NCBI GenBank assembly: GCA_015499985.1
Contig: JAAAUF010000214.1
Location: forward strand, 266 to 40,530
DNA length: 40,265 bases
Direction: 5' to 3'
Source of the DNA: Haplosporangium gracile
Taxonomy: Eukaryota; Mortierellomycota; Mortierellomycetes; Mortierellales; Mortierellaceae
Each line of letters opens with the position of its first letter. Positions within the stretch are counted from its first letter, which is position 1. Below the pieces are notes generated by a model. It ran no database searches and was not told the DNA's origin. It worked only from the letters and a program-made list of their open reading frames with translations. Of the stretch, positions 20,327 through 30,434 are shown in pieces. Position numbers and translations under genes: made by a program.

Positions 20327-23300
20327 TTATCGTCTGCGGGCGCTAGGCATATCGTCTGGGAAGAGGACCTTGTCCCGCAGTTCGCGAGGAAGGTATCGCT
20401 GGAGCAGCGACTCCATCGACACTTTCTCATGGATGATTCGCAATCTATTGAGACATGAAGCAAAGCAAGGGTGGCAAACGATTAAGTATACTGGCAATGA
20501 GCATCCACGATGCACCTGTTGTGTTATCCTTGGAAGATTACACAATTTTACCTTTTCATCAACAGCTCGACATCCGTCTCGTCGACTGTTCTCCTGCCAG
20601 CGTGGTTTGCATATGCTGCCAGATCGTTCGATGCTTGCTCAAAGAACAAGTGTGACCTAGACATTGTATTTGACACAGCAACCCATTTGTTGTTTGTCAG
20701 TCTCTTATCCATGGGGTTTGAAGAGTGAAATATAGAAAATCCAGATTCAGGCCTTACCCTTCAAGAATGACATCCACGGCCTCTCGTGACATTCTTGTTC
20801 TGGAAAACGTGTGCACCAACTGCTTCTGCAGCGATGTTGGCATAGAGGGAACAGCAATCCCTGATCGTGAACGTCTAGATAAACGCGATACGCGAAAAAA
20901 ACAATATGTGATTAGACTTCAGACACGTACATATTTTGCACATATCATCAGTGCGCGCAAACGACTGTGTGGGTTTACCTGACAACTTTCCTGGTCTTTG
21001 GAGCAGTTGTTGGGAGAATGTTGCCGTTGGACATGATTCCCAGCTCACTAGGAAAATCGTCAAAATACTGAACTCCTGCCTTGCCATGCTGCTCTTCGTG
21101 CTCCTGCTGCTCGATATGATCCTCCTCATTGACGTTCATGTAGCCATCCTCGTATTCTATATCATTATGGGGTGCTATGTCCTGTCTGTCGTCAATCATA
21201 AACAGAGAGTCTTCTTGATCACCTGCAGCTGCTGTAATATCCTGGTTTTGTCCATCGATGTCTCGGTGCTGCCCATCAAAGTCATTAAGTTGCTCGTCGA
21301 CATCCGGTTTCTGCCTGTCAGCCTCATCGAGTTGCTCGTCGAGATCGAGCTGCTCGTTGGCATCTGGGTTCTGCTCCTCATCATCCTGATGCCGTTCCTC
21401 AGTATCATCGGGCTGATCGTCGACATCTGGGTTTTGCCCGCCAATATCATCGATTCGCCTACTAGTATCGAGTCGCTCGTCGACATCCTTGTTCTGCTCA
21501 TTCACATCTCGGAGCAACCCGTCAGCATCGCCAAGTTGCTCGTCAACATCCTGGTTCTGCTCATCAACATCTCGGGGCGATCTGTGAGAATCGAGTTGTC
21601 CGCCGATATCCTGAGTCCGATCGTCAAGACGGCCAAAGTCTGCTTCTAGTTCATAGTCGTGCACGGCCGCCATGTCAAGATCCCGCTCCTCCTTGTTCAT
21701 CGTCTCTGCAACGTATGCAGCATCAACATAGTCAGCGGGGAAGTCCCGACCCTCAGGATTTCCTCCACGGTCATCCTCATCAACAACACTAGATGCAGGG
21801 TCCTGTAATGGCGTAGCATGCGACTCTAGCTGACTCAAAAACTCCTGTGTCAGCTCATCGTCTGGAATGTCTTCCCAGCCATCGTTCATATCAACTTCCA
21901 TGTCCTTGTTCTGGTCTTGACCACCTTCTCCGGTCGCTCGAACGCCATTAGAACCCATGAGCTCGCCCAGTTTCTCCCCACTCGGATCTTCTGCACCATA
22001 TTCCAATCCTCGCAAGTCGCCTCCAAGCGCATCTGATGAGTCTATTGGACGAAGCACGCCCGAGTACCTTGTCGAAACAACAGTCCCACTGACATCCACG
22101 TCTCCTTGAGCGCCTTGCAATTGGTTAGGTCCTCCTTGGATCTGGTTCTTCGCTAAGTCTCGTGCCTCTGGATCGTCAAATCCTTTCCCTGAGTGCCCCG
22201 TAATGTCGCCAATGTCCATCGCTCCCTGTTCGCGTTCGCGCTGAGTTTGCGCAAAGAACTGGTCTGTGAGGTCTTGAGCCGCCAGGCTTAAATCCCTTGT
22301 ATCATCGTCGCCCATTAACAGCTCTCCATCGCCGCCTGAGAAAGTCAACCCGAATGACTCTCGACTCTTCGCCAACTGGTTCCTCGCCAAATCCACCTCC
22401 TCTTCCCACATCCGATTGTAGTCTTCTGAGGTAAGAAACGGGTTATCATCCATGAATTGGTCCATTGCACGACGTTTTACAGATGACATGCCTGCGCGAT
22501 CTGCGCTCCTAGAGGTCGTTTCTGTGTCCTTGTGTGAGTCTTTGTTGATGGACAAGGATTTGAAGGGATTGTCGATGGATCCTGACATGTCGATATGTTT
22601 CGTGCGAGTTGACCTGGGTGTGAGTTTTCTCCAATTTGCGCTTCCTGGGAGAGGCTCTCTGTCCGGTGATGGCTTTGGTGCAGGGTTGAATCCAGGAACT
22701 AGTAAACAAGCGCAAAAAGAAAGAAGTTGTGAGTCTCAAGTACTTTGACCATATGGTTCCTTCGTCATAGAGTCCATAGTCTATGAAGGTCGCTTACTTC
22801 TGCTGAGCTGTCGAAGAATTCCCATGGGAGAATGCTTATCTCTCCCGACACGACCTCGCTTGTTCGCCTCCATGATCAGCCTGTTGACGCGAGCTTCGTT
22901 GGCATCCGCAAGAGCCTTAATGGGTGTAGTCCTCAGATGCTGGTTGCTCGACCTTGACCGCCGCCGCCTAGGTGTCCTTCGACCTGATTCTGGCGCCATC
23001 GTAAAGGTCCTCGACTCTCTTCTTGGAGTCTGCGGTGGGTTTGCGAACTCTGGGTTATCCTATAAACAGAAAACAAAAAAGCAAGATGTTATTTCCTGCG
23101 GTTGCCGTAGCCTTGCCAAACATTCGTGTCGCGTTTTAGTTGAGATTAAGAGTGACTTCACTTACTGCTGTAGGAAACAAGTTGTCATCCCAAATTGACG
23201 GCTCCTTCGGCACTTCTACGGCTGCCTGCTGGTTGTTCAAAACATCGTCGTTTCTGTGAGTTGCTGCTGTAGTACTCGTACTCCCAGTTCCAGGTGCCCT

Positions 23301-23838
23301 AAGGTTTGTGTGCATCATGGCCTCAATCAAACTCTCATCAACCAACGTCCTGCGTGAGACTACATGAGTTGCTGTGGACTGCCTCCTGAGAACGTGCGAC
23401 TCCATAGGTCCATAGTCGGGTCGCCGTAACCCGTTCTTTGCTGTGGTTGTCCTTGGCGTCGGACGACCTTGGACAAACGGTCTCTGTTTGTTGCATGTTG
23501 AAAAGAGTGTGTTACTCAGTTAGACAACAATTTTGACTCTTCTAATCAGTCGAACAGCGAATCAAGTTAGGGTTCCTGACGGTGCGAAAGGCGGGAGCAC
23601 TTACGGTTACTAAAAATGGGTTGTTTTCTGAATCCGCGTGCATCCTTTCATCAGCGAGGTTCTGCTGTGTCCCTGAGATGCTCCCATGGCTCTCGGTTGT
23701 GTTGGTGCGTTGTGTCGAGAACATTCCACCGTATTGTGTTGTTGAAATTCGCTGAAAGTCGCGTTGCTGTAGCAGGCCATAGTCTGGTCTACGTAATCCT
23801 TTCCGAGGATTACCTCGAGACGTTGAAGAGGGGTCCAT
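20327..23838 (-). CDS. CENP-T-like kinetochore protein with histone fold
   Basis: Seven exons, 23838-23605, 23483-23166, 23059-22798, 22698-20979, 20874-20758, 20656-20552 and 20444-20327, close in frame at 957 residues. The last 113 residues match the CENP-T histone fold and its C-terminal extension: [50 protein letters not shown], then [25 protein letters not shown] sits in the inner kinetochore with CENP-W, and its flexible N-terminus recruits Ndc80 complexes. Here the N-terminus (about 840 residues) is long and disordered, with repeated [DN]NPF motifs (ENNPFL, IDNPFK, DDNPFL), two GLRRPDYG copies and an acidic heptad array at 648-757. The start at 23838 (MDPSS) is chosen over 23913 because the extra 25 residues look like leader. 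It lies about 255 bases upstream of MSH5, on the same strand. Confidence 0.88.
21241..21571 (-). repeat. Degenerate 21-base/7-residue tandem repeat in the CENP-T gene
   Basis: About sixteen units of seven residues with consensus D-[VAI]-D-E-Q-x-x (for example [42 protein letters not shown]) cover residues about 648-757. A few units are six or eight residues long. The opposite strand of the array is open and reads as a false hydrophobic protein. Confidence 0.85.
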
Positions 23839-24358
23839 CGTGTCGAGGGGAGGGTAGGATCCAGCAGCGTTGTTGTAATAGAGAAGTGTGAACAAGAAAA
23901 AACAAAAAATCAAAAGGAAATAGTGGTTTCTGGGTCTTAGGACGCGACCAACATCACGTGTTTTCTTTTTTTTCTCCTCTTTTTCTTAGCCGGACTTTGA
24001 GGATTTCAGGAACCATTGAAGAATATGGTGCCCGGTGGACTACCGAACACCAATTGCTAAAGCAAAACCTTCGCATATCAATGGCAGTGCATAAAGTCGT
24101 TTGTCGCTGCAAGGCATCTCTGAATTTTCAATCCTTTACCCCTTCACAATGAAGTAGAACCCATAAGGACCTTAACTTTTGCCTATTGGCCAAACAACCA
24201 AACTCTTACCTTTCTATTAGAATTGAGGCTTGGCCAGACTTTGCCCCAACCTTTTTCAAGCAATTCGTTTTTGCCGCCATGTTCTTTCCTTTCTCTTTGC
24301 CCACACTCACTTACAACCCTTCTCCTCTCCTCTCTGCACCGTGATCTACAGGACGACT
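23839..24358. other. Intergenic, upstream of CENP-T and of a possible small gene
   Basis: No gene is supported. It contains the CENP-T upstream region with the CACGTG site. On the plus strand, a CT-rich stretch at about 24280-24345 ends in a splice-acceptor-like CTACAG just before an ATG at 24359, suggesting that transcription may also start rightward from here. Confidence 0.35.
23955..23960. promoter_or_regulatory. CACGTG E-box upstream of the CENP-T gene
   Basis: A palindromic CACGTG lies 117 bases before the proposed CENP-T start codon, next to a T/C-rich tract. In fungi CACGTG is the classic core for bHLH factors such as Cbf1. With one site and no conservation data this is only suggestive. 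Confidence 0.3.
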
Positions 24359-24688
24359 ATGCCTACGAATATGTGCGTTTGGATAGGCACAGGTGCCGGA
24401 GACCAAAGTGCCTCTAGCTCTCAAGAATCATCACCAGCTCTTCTTCCGCAACGTGATCTTCTCCAACAACTACCCATTCTCCTGAAAACCAGACCGTTCA
24501 AGCGTTCTGCCAAAAGTGGTTTTTTTAACTTCAAGAAAGTAAATGTGTCTGTGGAAATCGAGTGCGCTAGCGCTTTAACTTGTCTATGTTTCTTTACTCT
24601 CCCGTTCACCAGTGAAGGCCCACGAACCTCTTTCACTGTTCCAGTGTTATTTGCTTTGGTGATGAAGTCAACACGGGGCCTGGTATGA
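24359..24688 (+). CDS. Possible small gene or first exon, unknown
   Basis: An open frame of 110 codons begins right after a CT-rich leader and an acceptor-like CTACAG. The first 60 residues (MPTNMCVWIGTGAGDQSASS ... SAKSGFFNFKK) have plausible coding composition. A GTAAAT donor-like site follows FNFKK at about 24540, so the true gene may splice there, and the remainder (Cys/Phe/Leu-rich) may be intron. I do not recognise the product and found no continuation that I trust. It could also be a fragment of a decayed gene. Confidence 0.25.
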   Translation: MPTNMCVWIGTGAGDQSASSSQESSPALLPQRDLLQQLPILLKTRPFKRSAKSGFFNFKKVNVSVEIECASALTCLCFFTLPFTSEGPRTSFTVPVLFALVMKSTRGLV

Positions 24689-25099
24689 ACGGGGAGGATT
24701 ATCCGTCGCTCAAGATATCGTATTGGTAGGCATTTGATTCAGGAACAGACAACAAGATGGTTATCAGATAAAATCAGCGCTGACATTTTTATCTTTTGAT
24801 GATCATTGTTTCTTATTAGGCGCCGTGGATGTAACCTGTTCTCAAGCCGACAGGAAACATTGGATAAAAGAACCATGAAAAAGAACGACAACATATGTCT
24901 CATATATTCACCATTGGACGTATGCACGGTCAGCATAATCATCAGGGATCAAGAACCGAATTGTCTTTCTGCCAAATAGTAGATCGATCGATGTCAGGGT
25001 TTTCAGCGAGCAATGCGCGCCTCCACCTAGGTTTCATCATGGTTCAAGGTTATGAATCCCTATCATTATGGCGAGTAGCCATTTAGTTGAAGCAAAAGT

Positions 25100-25720
25100 G
25101 TAACAGAATGGACACCGGACACCTTCAACGACAAACGCCTTAAGGAGGAATTCACCCCCATCCGTCGATCGAGCTGGAGGAAGAACGTAAGTTTTGCTGG
25201 AGCGCCGACAAGACGGGAAACCTCTCAGATCCACCTGGCAACAATACTAGAAATGACCAGGGCGCCCGTGGAACTGGGTCTCAACATCAAAAACCAGTAA
25301 CTTCATCCGACAATAATTGAGATTTTCAAAGAGATCCGATATCTCTCGCGGCCTCCACATCAACGTCGAAATCAGGATAAGCGACACAAAGAGATGGCCT
25401 ATCTCATTCATGGCATCCACATTTTCAAGTCTGGATATATTGGAGGTTGGCGGAACATGATATCGTCAGGAGGGAGGATTGGAGGACACAGCGACACCAC
25501 CGGCAACGGAGGCATCCATGCTTAGGCATGGAGGGCCGTCTTTTGGCACTCGGCGAGGGCGAGCATCTAGAACGACTCCGCACTGACTGCATGAGACTGA
25601 AGAAAAGCGATACGAATCGAATTAGACGTTTAGGTGACGCTAGCGTCCTCGTCACTTTGTTCCTTACAATGAAGTCGAGATGTCAGGAATGTTTGAAAAA
25701 GTGATGGTTGCTTCCGAGTC
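25100..25720 (+). pseudogene. Possible decayed LRR-type relic
   Basis: Short phrases in different plus-strand frames resemble pieces of F-box/LRR proteins: WPISFMASTFSSLDILEVGG around 25400-25445 and GEGEHLERLRTDCMRLKK around 25550-25610, with stops and frame changes between them. The evidence is only compositional and by motif, with no long alignable segment, so this is a weak call. Confidence 0.22.
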
Positions 25721-27004
25721 GATTTTGTATATCTACCAGTTGGGTCTTCCGGTATTTTCTTTATTAAACCCCTTTCCTTGTTCTCGTGCACTCTCAGGAT
25801 CGATACAGCAGTGAAAAAGTCCGAACGAAGATGATGCTTTACACGATGGGCTGTTTTTAGCAATCCCTACACCTTATTTCAAAAAAGATTTAGTAGCTTT
25901 ACTGTCTTAATATAAAAAAAAATGGACGTTCTTGTTGCTGTCGTCATTGAAGGTTGCAAAGTCTTGAAACGGGTTAGCTTTGAAAAGCTGAGGATAAAGA
26001 CTAAGACTAAAGCGAAGCTTCCCCTGCGTTCTCTGATACATCTACTCTCCTTTTATCTAATTGATGCTTAGCACCCTCAATTGGGCTAATTTCGTTTCTG
26101 TCGTAGAAAACAGCCAGATAAAATGTAAGGGATGAATGAAGTGGATACGTTTCTTCGCCCCTCCTGCAAAGCTATAACCCTCCACATCTATTTTCATTTA
26201 TGTTTGTTGCAAACCTTGTCTTTTTGTTGATATTGATCCACTTCCTTCACACCGTCTCCTTGTTACAAGCAAAAGGTTTTGAACCGACACCCAGGTATCA
26301 TCTTCAGTTTAATGGAAGACTGGATGTCTGTTGTTGTCATCGAAAGTAGGCTGGTAGAGAAAAATCCTTGCTTTTTTTCGAGCTACGGGAAGGAAAATGT
26401 TGTTGTTCTCACGATTGATACTTTTTCTGAGCTTTGATCCACAAAAAAAAAACATAAAAACGTGATAGCTATGTCGATTGGCTGTGAGGTGAAATAGGGC
26501 GATGAGAAGAAGATGTGGGTTGGTAAGATTTATTTGTTTTGTTCATGCGAATGTTGCCAAGAGGAGAGGAAGAACAAGCGAAATGTTAGTGTGGTGATTC
26601 AGAGGCATTTTTTTTTCTTGGATAGAAAACTGTGTGATTTGTCATTTTTTAGTGCTTGTCGAGAAGGAGCTACTTATATGATTTGCAGGTCGAGCAAGAA
26701 ACAAGAGTAAGAAAGGAGCTGTGGCGCCTGGGGTTTTATTTTCATCGATTTCGACTGGCCAATGAGGGCCATCTACCCTCATTTTTGGAGGACACAAAGG
26801 ACACAAGGGAGGATACTACTGAGGAGGTAAAAGAGCACTTGAACCCACCAACCAACCGACCACATTCGAACAAGAGAAAAGGGAATGAGGGATGGACAAG
26901 AAAGAATGCAACATCAAGAAACAAATACAAACAATCTCTCGCTACTCATTCAAGATTTAGAAGGCGGTGTTTTGTAATATTTTACAGCTCCATACTCATA
27001 ACGT

Positions 27005-27230
27005 TCTTTTTTTTCTGTGCTTTTTTTATTTCTTTTCTTTTCTTAGCTTTATGCCTCTTCTCCTTTTTTTCTCAGATCCTTCCGTTTCTCTACTCCTCCT
27101 TTTTAGACTAATTTTTTCTTGTTTGCCCATTTTTTTGTCTTTACTTCTTCTTCTTCTTCTTCCTATACTCTCTTCTTCTCTTCCTTTCCTTCCTTCTTGC
27201 GCTTTGTCCTTCACTGTCATCGCCATCCAT
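27005..27230 (+). promoter_or_regulatory. Pyrimidine-rich promoter tract of the TBC gene
   Basis: More than 200 bases of nearly pure T/C on the plus strand, with repeated TTCTTC and TTTTCT, begin about 500 bases before the TBC start codon. CT-rich blocks of this kind commonly precede transcription starts in filamentous fungi. The long distance to the ATG implies an extended leader or a leader intron. Confidence 0.45.
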
Positions 27231-27514
27231 CACTCAGCCCGCAAAGAACAAGACAGCCAGCCTCGCCCATTGCACCCACTCGCTCTAGACGTCCTTCGAC
27301 CGCTTTTGGCTCATCACCTCCCACCAAAAAAAACTGAGCCAGGGCCTTTTTTTTGTCTCTAACGCCACCATTCGTCACTCTCCCCCAGGAACCGTCCAAA
27401 AGCCTGCTCCGTCATCTCTTCTTTTTAAAAGGACCAACTTTAAACAAGGACACCAACCTCATCATCATCTGACCCTCCTTTTCAAGAAAAGCACTTTTCC
27501 TTCACTCTGGAACC

Positions 27515-30237
27515 ATGGCCATGGCAACACCTGCACCATTCGGTCAAAACAGAAGCAACGAGTTTGTCGCGGACCCCGCGGGACCCCCTTCCCCCTCACA
27601 ACACCAACCTCAACACCAACTACCATACCACCAGCCTGTCCCTGCAAGAAGAATCCTTAAAACAAGCAAGTCTGTCGATGGCCTCCGCCGAGCTCGATCT
27701 CATACCGCCGATCCCACGACCCAGAGTCTCCGAAAAGACTTTGAGAGTCTGTATATGAACTCACCAAGTCTCACCCAGACTCAGCTTGACACTTACGGAG
27801 GCACCAACTCGTCGGATAACTATAACAGCAACAACAATGGACACTACCAATCCCAGGGCCTCTCTCCCTCTCGGTCGTTGCACCGTAACGGAAGCAGTCA
27901 GAACGGCAATGTCTTTGATCCACGCGGAGACAGCCGATCCGGGAGCCACTCACAGAACCAACAGCAACAGGACCAACAAGGGCTAACACCCAGTCAGCCT
28001 GGATCGACCCAGTCGCCCTATCAGAACCTTCATGTCCAGGCGAGTCAAATTGCCTCCAGATCGACACCCAAGTTGACGCTCTTCACTCAGCCCGTCTCGC
28101 AAAGTCATTATACCAACGAGTCCAAGGAGACTCGATCCTTCAATGGACTTCCCGGACAACTCGACCCCAAACCAAAACCAAAATCGTCCAGACTCAAGCC
28201 CATCATCGCTGTTGAAAAGGCGGACGATGAACATGTGGAACGGTACGTTTACTACTACTTTACGGTTGTGTCATTTTTTGTCAATGAATCCAACACCGGA
28301 CCAACAATGAACCCCATTCCAACAAAATCTAGAAGTATCCTTTTATTACTGCTTTCTCCATTAGTCTTACAATTGCTTTAATTGCTCTCTAACACAACTT
28401 GATTCGTTTTCTGTCTGGACTATAGTGATCAATACGGATTCAAGAAGGAGTCTCAATGGCTCTCACAGCATGACTTTGTCATCTTTGAGACCTACTATAT
28501 ACCCATCATGGAGCGACGTCGACAAAAGTGGGCCATCTTCATGAACGACTCTGCTGGTGAACTCCCTCCTCGATCAGCAAAACGTAGGCGACGGAATTCT
28601 CTGCTTGTTTTCTTCTTTTCGAGATTACTCAGCGCTGCTGTCAGTGCGCTACAGGCTAACCCTGACAACGGCTTTTTTCTCAATTTTTTTCTCACACACT
28701 TAGTCAAGAGATACATTCGCAAGGGCATTCCACCAGCGTTACGAGGCGAAGTAAGGAGACTGCTAACTTTTGATTTTACCGAACGGGAATCTGGCTCCAT
28801 GGAAGGGAAGAGGAAGAATGTCAGGATGGGAGAGAGGGGGTCATATGAGCGATCTTAAACTTTATTTTGTCAACCATTGGACCACCTATTAGCCCATAAC
28901 GAGAGCCATAATTCATCATTATCCTCATTAATGAGCAACATTTCGTTCTCTTGTTTCCTTCGACTCCTTCTAGGCCTGGTTCCATTACAGCGGCGCAGAG
29001 GACAAGTGCAAGGCGAACCCAGGATTGTTCAAACGACTTGTGGCGCAGGCTAAAGCCAAGGGCGCCACAAATGAGCACGCAGAAGTGATCGAACGAGGTA
29101 TGGATTGGTTTGTCTTCTTTTTTGATCGGACGGTCGTAAGGCGTAAAAGTGAATGGCATGTTATATAAGAGATCTGACCCACTTTGCTGCGTTTCCTGAC
29201 ACCATGACCTTGGCAAATAGACCTTCACAGGACGTTTCCGGAAAACATCAACTTTAAATCACAGATTACGAAACAGCAGGATGGCGGGACCTCACTTTCA
29301 ACAGAGAACGTGGCAGCGATCCAGTCCCTGCGACGGGTGCTTTTGGCGTTCAGTTTGCACAGTCCTACGATCGGATACTGTCAATCGCTCAACTACATTG
29401 CAGGAATGCTGCTCTTGTTCATGAACGAGGAACAGTCGTTTTGGACGCTGTCGGTGATTATTCAGAACTTTTTACCAGAGGGCATGTACGACGTAACGAT
29501 GGAGGGTGCTAACATTGACCAGGCGGTGTTGATGACTTTGATCATGGAGCGGTTGCCAACGATTTGGGCAAAGTTTAGTAATGGCGCGACGTCGGTCGAG
29601 ATGGATGAGGGACCGGGCTTGCCTACCGTGACGTTAGTGACGAGTCATTGGTTCTTGACACTCTTCATCAACATCTTACCAGTCGAGGTACGTTCCTCAC
29701 TTTTACGGAACGCTATTCTGTTGTTAGCTTGGGATGCACGCCATGTTAAGAATTCACAACTTATCACCATCATTTATTGATGTTTCATGATAATAGTCAA
29801 TTCTGCGAGTGTGGGATTGCTTCTTTTACGAGGGACGCAAGATTTTGTTTAGGGTGGCGCTGACGATCCTGCGTATGCACGAGTCTGAGATCTCCAAGAT
29901 TGATGATCCCCTGGAAGTGTTCCAAGTCGTTCAGGTACATATATGTCATCTTTTATTGTATATCGGGGTATGAGACACCTTTCATCCACCCACACCCTTC
30001 AACATTGTCATTAACGTGTCCCGTTATTGTTATGTAAATGCTCTATAATAGAATATCCCAAAGAGATTGATTGACTGCCACAAATTGATGGAAGCCTGCT
30101 TCAAACGGATGGGATCTTTCGACTTGACGACCAAGGATATCGACCGGCGGTATGATACCTTCCGCGCCAAGAGGAAAAGTGCCCGTGCTGCTGCTCAAGC
30201 CTCCCGCACCGCTGCCCATCGCGATCCAAAGAAATAA
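27515..30237 (+). CDS. TBC-domain Rab GTPase-activating protein
   Basis: Seven exons, 27515-28242, 28426-28583, 28704-28750, 28974-29097, 29221-29687, 29797-29934 and 30052-30237, total 1848 bases (615 residues) and close in frame. The first 240 residues are disordered (Gln/Ser/Pro-rich). The TBC domain starts near 296 (KRYIRKGIPPALRGE) and has both catalytic fingers: arginine in IERDLHRTFPEN (Arg about 356) and glutamine in GYCQSLNYIAGMLLL (Gln about 407). It continues with SHWFLTLFINILPVE and SILRVWDCFFYEGRKILFRVAL. TBC proteins speed GTP hydrolysis by Rab GTPases and so end vesicle-trafficking signals. The order of motifs resembles the Gyp2/Msb3/TBC1D2 group, but the Rab target cannot be told. 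The C-terminus is a basic helix rich in Ala/Arg/Lys. An ATG at 27521 is an alternative start. Confidence 0.92.
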
Positions 30238-30434
30238 ACAGTTGCTCGCCTTCCTCTTCTGGATCTCACTTTTTTTTCTCAGAATTTTTCTTATGGATGT
30301 TATCAATTCGGAACAAAAGCAACCGAGTCAATGTGTGTTTTTTCGAGTAAGATTGATATGTGTGCTGGCTATCTATGCGCGAAAATTTTAATTATTTTGA
30401 AAATATATAATCTTGTGTATGGTGGTCGACATGA

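Larger units (their letters stand above)
24689..27514. other. Gene-poor region before the TBC gene
   Basis: No intact gene is seen in 2.8 kb. The interval 25100-25720 contains short LRR-like phrases in broken frames (see the pseudogene entry). From 25720 to 26650 the sequence is AT-rich with only short frames, including a 49-codon frame at about 25922 that I do not trust. From about 27000 to 27230 it becomes strongly pyrimidine-rich, the promoter of the TBC gene. Confidence 0.45.

Noticed and set aside
20936..21649. Plus-strand frame of 237 codons with repeated Leu/Val/Ile-rich segments resembling a repetitive membrane protein
   Set aside because: It is the exact antisense of the acidic heptad repeat in the CENP-T exon. 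GAC/GAT-rich codons read backwards give hydrophobic residues, and the sense strand belongs to a complete gene model.
25922..26071. 49-codon frame (MDVLVAVVIEGCKV...)
   Set aside because: Short, with no leader or splice context. A weakly similar stretch near 26318 (TGGATGTCTGTTGTTGTCAT) looked like a duplicate but is too short and simple to rely on.
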